Source of the DNA: Paenibacillus tarimensis
GTDB taxonomy: Bacteria > Bacillota > Bacilli > Paenibacillales > Paenibacillaceae
Length of the DNA stretch: 64,000 nt
Direction: 5' to 3'
NCBI RefSeq assembly: GCF_021532315.1
Contig: NZ_JAKGAO010000004.1
Location: 434,001 to 498,000 of the forward strand
The translations under genes were made by a program, and so were the position numbers. How positions within the stretch are numbered: position 1 is the stretch's first letter; every line of letters begins with the position of its first letter. Of this stretch, positions 62,288-64,000 are shown one piece after another. Below the pieces are notes generated by a model that worked only from the letters and a program-made list of their open reading frames with translations, was not told the DNA's origin and did no database searches.

Positions 62288-62346
62288 GTTGTCCGGTGGC
62301 ACTTTGCGGCCTATTTGATGATCTATTATGGATTGGAGCTTGAGAA

Positions 62347-63903
62347 ATGAGTTTATTAACAGTAGAAGAACTGTCTCATAACTTTGGAGAGCGGACTCTC
62401 TTCAAAAATGTTTCATTCCGTCTGCTCGCAGGCGAGCATGTCGGATTGGTGGGAGCTAACGGTGCCGGCAAGTCAACCTTGATGAACATCCTGACCGGCA
62501 AAGTGCTTAAGGATAATGGCCGAGTGGAATGGACGCCCAAGATTCGTTACGGGTATCTGGATCAGCACACGGCATTGACACCTGGCCATACGATCCGGGA
62601 CGTACTCAAGGATGCCTTCCTGCCGCTGCTGGAGCTGGAGCAGGAGATGAACGATATAGCCATGCAGATGGCTGAAGCAGATCCGGATACGCTGGAGCAG
62701 CTGCTGGAGCGTATGGGTGAAATACAAGAGGCGCTGGAGATCGGCGATTTTTATATGATTGACGTTAAAGTGGAAGAGATGGCGAACGGCCTTGGCCTTA
62801 ACGCTATCGGTCTGGATCGTGACGTAGCATCACTAAGCGGCGGACAGCGCACGAAGGTACTGCTTGCCAAGCTGCTGCTTGAGAAGCCGGTTGTCCTTCT
62901 GCTCGATGAGCCGACGAACTACCTGGACGAAGAGCATATCACATGGCTTACCAATTATCTGCGCAATTATCCTTATGCATTCATGCTGATCTCCCACGAT
63001 ACAGGTTTTATGAATGAAGTGGTGGATGTGATCTATCATCTGGAATTTGCCAAGCTTACCCGTTACACGGCCAACTATGAGAAGTTCTTGCAGATGGCGG
63101 AGATGAACAAGAACCAGCATATTGATGCTTACGAGAAGCAGCAGGATTTCATCAAGAAGCAGGAAGATTTCATTCAGCGGAACAAGGCGAGGTATTCTAC
63201 CTCCGGCCGGGCGAAGAGCCGTGAGAAGCAGCTCGACAGACTGGAGCGGATTGACCGTCCGGAAGAAGCGGCTAAGCCGACATTCCAGTTCAAGGAAGCC
63301 CGTACAAGCGGCAAGACGATCGTGGAGGCCACCGGCCTTGTAATTGGTTATAATAAGCCGCTTCTCCCTACAATGGACGTACTGATTGAGCGCGGGGAGA
63401 AAATCGCCATTGTCGGGATGAACGGTGTGGGCAAATCGACGCTTCTCAAGACATTACTCGGCAAAATTCAGCCACTGGATGGTAAAGTATACCGGGGCGA
63501 CTACCTGCATCCGGCTTATTTCGAGCAGGAGGTAAAAGGACAGCCGATTTCTCCGCTTGATGATGTCTGGAACGAATTCTCGCATATGAACCAGCATGAG
63601 GTTCGAGCTGCTCTGGCTCGGTGCGGATTGAAGAATGAGCATATTACGCGAAATTTGAACCAACTAAGCGGCGGCGAGCAAGCTAAGGTGAGACTATGCA
63701 AGCTTATGCTTCGTGAAAGCAACTGGATTCTTTTTGACGAACCGACAAACCACCTGGATGTAGTGGCTAAGGCCGAGCTGAAGAGGGCCCTGCAGTCATA
63801 CAAAGGCACTATCATACTGGTATCTCATGAACCTGACTTTTATGAGGATTGGGTTACGAAGGTATGGGATGTGGAAGCTTGGTCGCGGCAGACTGCCAAC
63901 TAA
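62347..63903 (+). CDS. ABC-F family ribosome-associated ATPase (YfmM-like)
   Basis: 518 residues. Two ABC domains in one chain: Walker A GANGAGKSTLM and GMNGVGKSTLL, signatures LSGGQRTK and LSGGEQAK, Walker B LLLDEPTNYLDE and ILFDEPTNHLDV, with a charged linker rich in Lys/Gln (KQQDFIKKQEDFIQRNK) that would reach into the ribosome. No TM. Length equals B. subtilis YfmM. Probably relieves ribosome stalling; some relatives give antibiotic resistance, which is unproven here. Confidence 0.92.
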   Translation: MSLLTVEELSHNFGERTLFKNVSFRLLAGEHVGLVGANGAGKSTLMNILTGKVLKDNGRVEWTPKIRYGYLDQHTALTPGHTIRDVLKDAFLPLLELEQEMNDIAMQMAEADPDTLEQLLERMGEIQEALEIGDFYMIDVKVEEMANGLGLNAIGLDRDVASLSGGQRTKVLLAKLLLEKPVVLLLDEPTNYLDEEHITWLTNYLRNYPYAFMLISHDTGFMNEVVDVIYHLEFAKLTRYTANYEKFLQMAEMNKNQHIDAYEKQQDFIKKQEDFIQRNKARYSTSGRAKSREKQLDRLERIDRPEEAAKPTFQFKEARTSGKTIVEATGLVIGYNKPLLPTMDVLIERGEKIAIVGMNGVGKSTLLKTLLGKIQPLDGKVYRGDYLHPAYFEQEVKGQPISPLDDVWNEFSHMNQHEVRAALARCGLKNEHITRNLNQLSGGEQAKVRLCKLMLRESNWILFDEPTNHLDVVAKAELKRALQSYKGTIILVSHEPDFYEDWVTKVWDVEAWSRQTAN

Positions 63904-63906
63904 GCT

Positions 63907-63924
63907 TGTATACAGGAGTATACA
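63907..63924. repeat. 7-bp inverted repeat after the ABC-F gene
   Basis: TGTATAC-AGGA-GTATACA. There is no T-run, so it is not a clear terminator; an operator for the next gene is possible. Confidence 0.4.
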
Positions 63925-63985
63925 CCGGCGATAAATACATTCAGTAAATGATTCTATCAGGCATACAAGGAAGCAGGTGAACACG

Positions 63986-64000
63986 ATGAGTGAACGGTTG
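63986..64000 (+). CDS. start of a gene cut by the right edge
   Basis: ATG at 63986 (MSERL...) with GCAGGTGA about seven bases upstream. Only five codons are visible, so nothing can be said of the product. Confidence 0.4.

Overview
The window reads as a chromosomal segment of an endospore-forming, low-to-mid-GC Firmicute, most likely Paenibacillus or a close relative. Evidence: spore genes (CotE, SpoVK, Tlp, a YjcZ-type miniprotein), a Bacillus-style gene order (cotE-mutS-mutL, miaA-hfq, spoVK-hflX-ynbB-glnR-glnA, lexA/yneA-ynzC), strong AGGAGG ribosome sites, and base composition near half GC by eye (not computed). No rRNA, tRNA, CRISPR array, prophage or insertion sequence was seen.

Layout. 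1-3836: odhA (cut by the left edge) and odhB of the 2-oxoglutarate dehydrogenase complex. 3931-14098: mostly single genes: YjcZ-like miniprotein, UbiD-type decarboxylase, YoaP-like acetyltransferase, GyrI-like protein, secreted GH18 enzyme with six N-terminal repeats, YxcD pair, DUF309 protein, carbonic anhydrase, a HesB-like Fe-S protein and an M32 carboxypeptidase. 14258-17920: an SsuABC/ThiXYZ-type ABC importer followed by an ArAE exporter-type protein. 17998-26997: cotE, a putative amidoligase, then mutS-mutL-RsmJ-like-miaA-hfq. 27188-37025: class A penicillin-binding protein, DUF402, YdcF, spoVK, hflX, ynbB, glnR-glnA, the last pair behind a recognisable GlnR operator. 37181-38773: divergent lexA and yneA with five LexA-type operators between them, then a DUF896 gene. 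38818-48063: housekeeping genes including mtnD and metH (divergent), rnz, tlp and a YfhP-like membrane protein. 48123-50715: an AT-richer two-gene insert (small secreted four-cysteine protein and an M28 peptidase lipoprotein). 51027-60419: a tightly packed nine-gene run with four DNA repair proteins (MrfA, MrfB, Fpg/Nei, endonuclease IV) plus a Gfo/Idh oxidoreductase, a HAD phosphatase, a cyclic-phosphate-processing receiver-like protein, an ABC ATPase and an RlmM-like methyltransferase. 60535-64000: a Ser/Thr kinase fused to a degenerate ParA/MinD-like domain, an ABC-F protein, and the first codons of another gene.

How the parts work together. Genome maintenance dominates: mutSL, the mrfAB-fpg-nfo run and the lexA/yneA SOS hub lie within about 40 kb. 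Nitrogen control (glnRA), central carbon (odhAB) and methionine recycling (mtnD, metH) are ordinary backbone functions. The less explained parts are the amidoligase beside cotE, the kinase/P-loop fusion, the mixed repair operon and the AT-rich insert.
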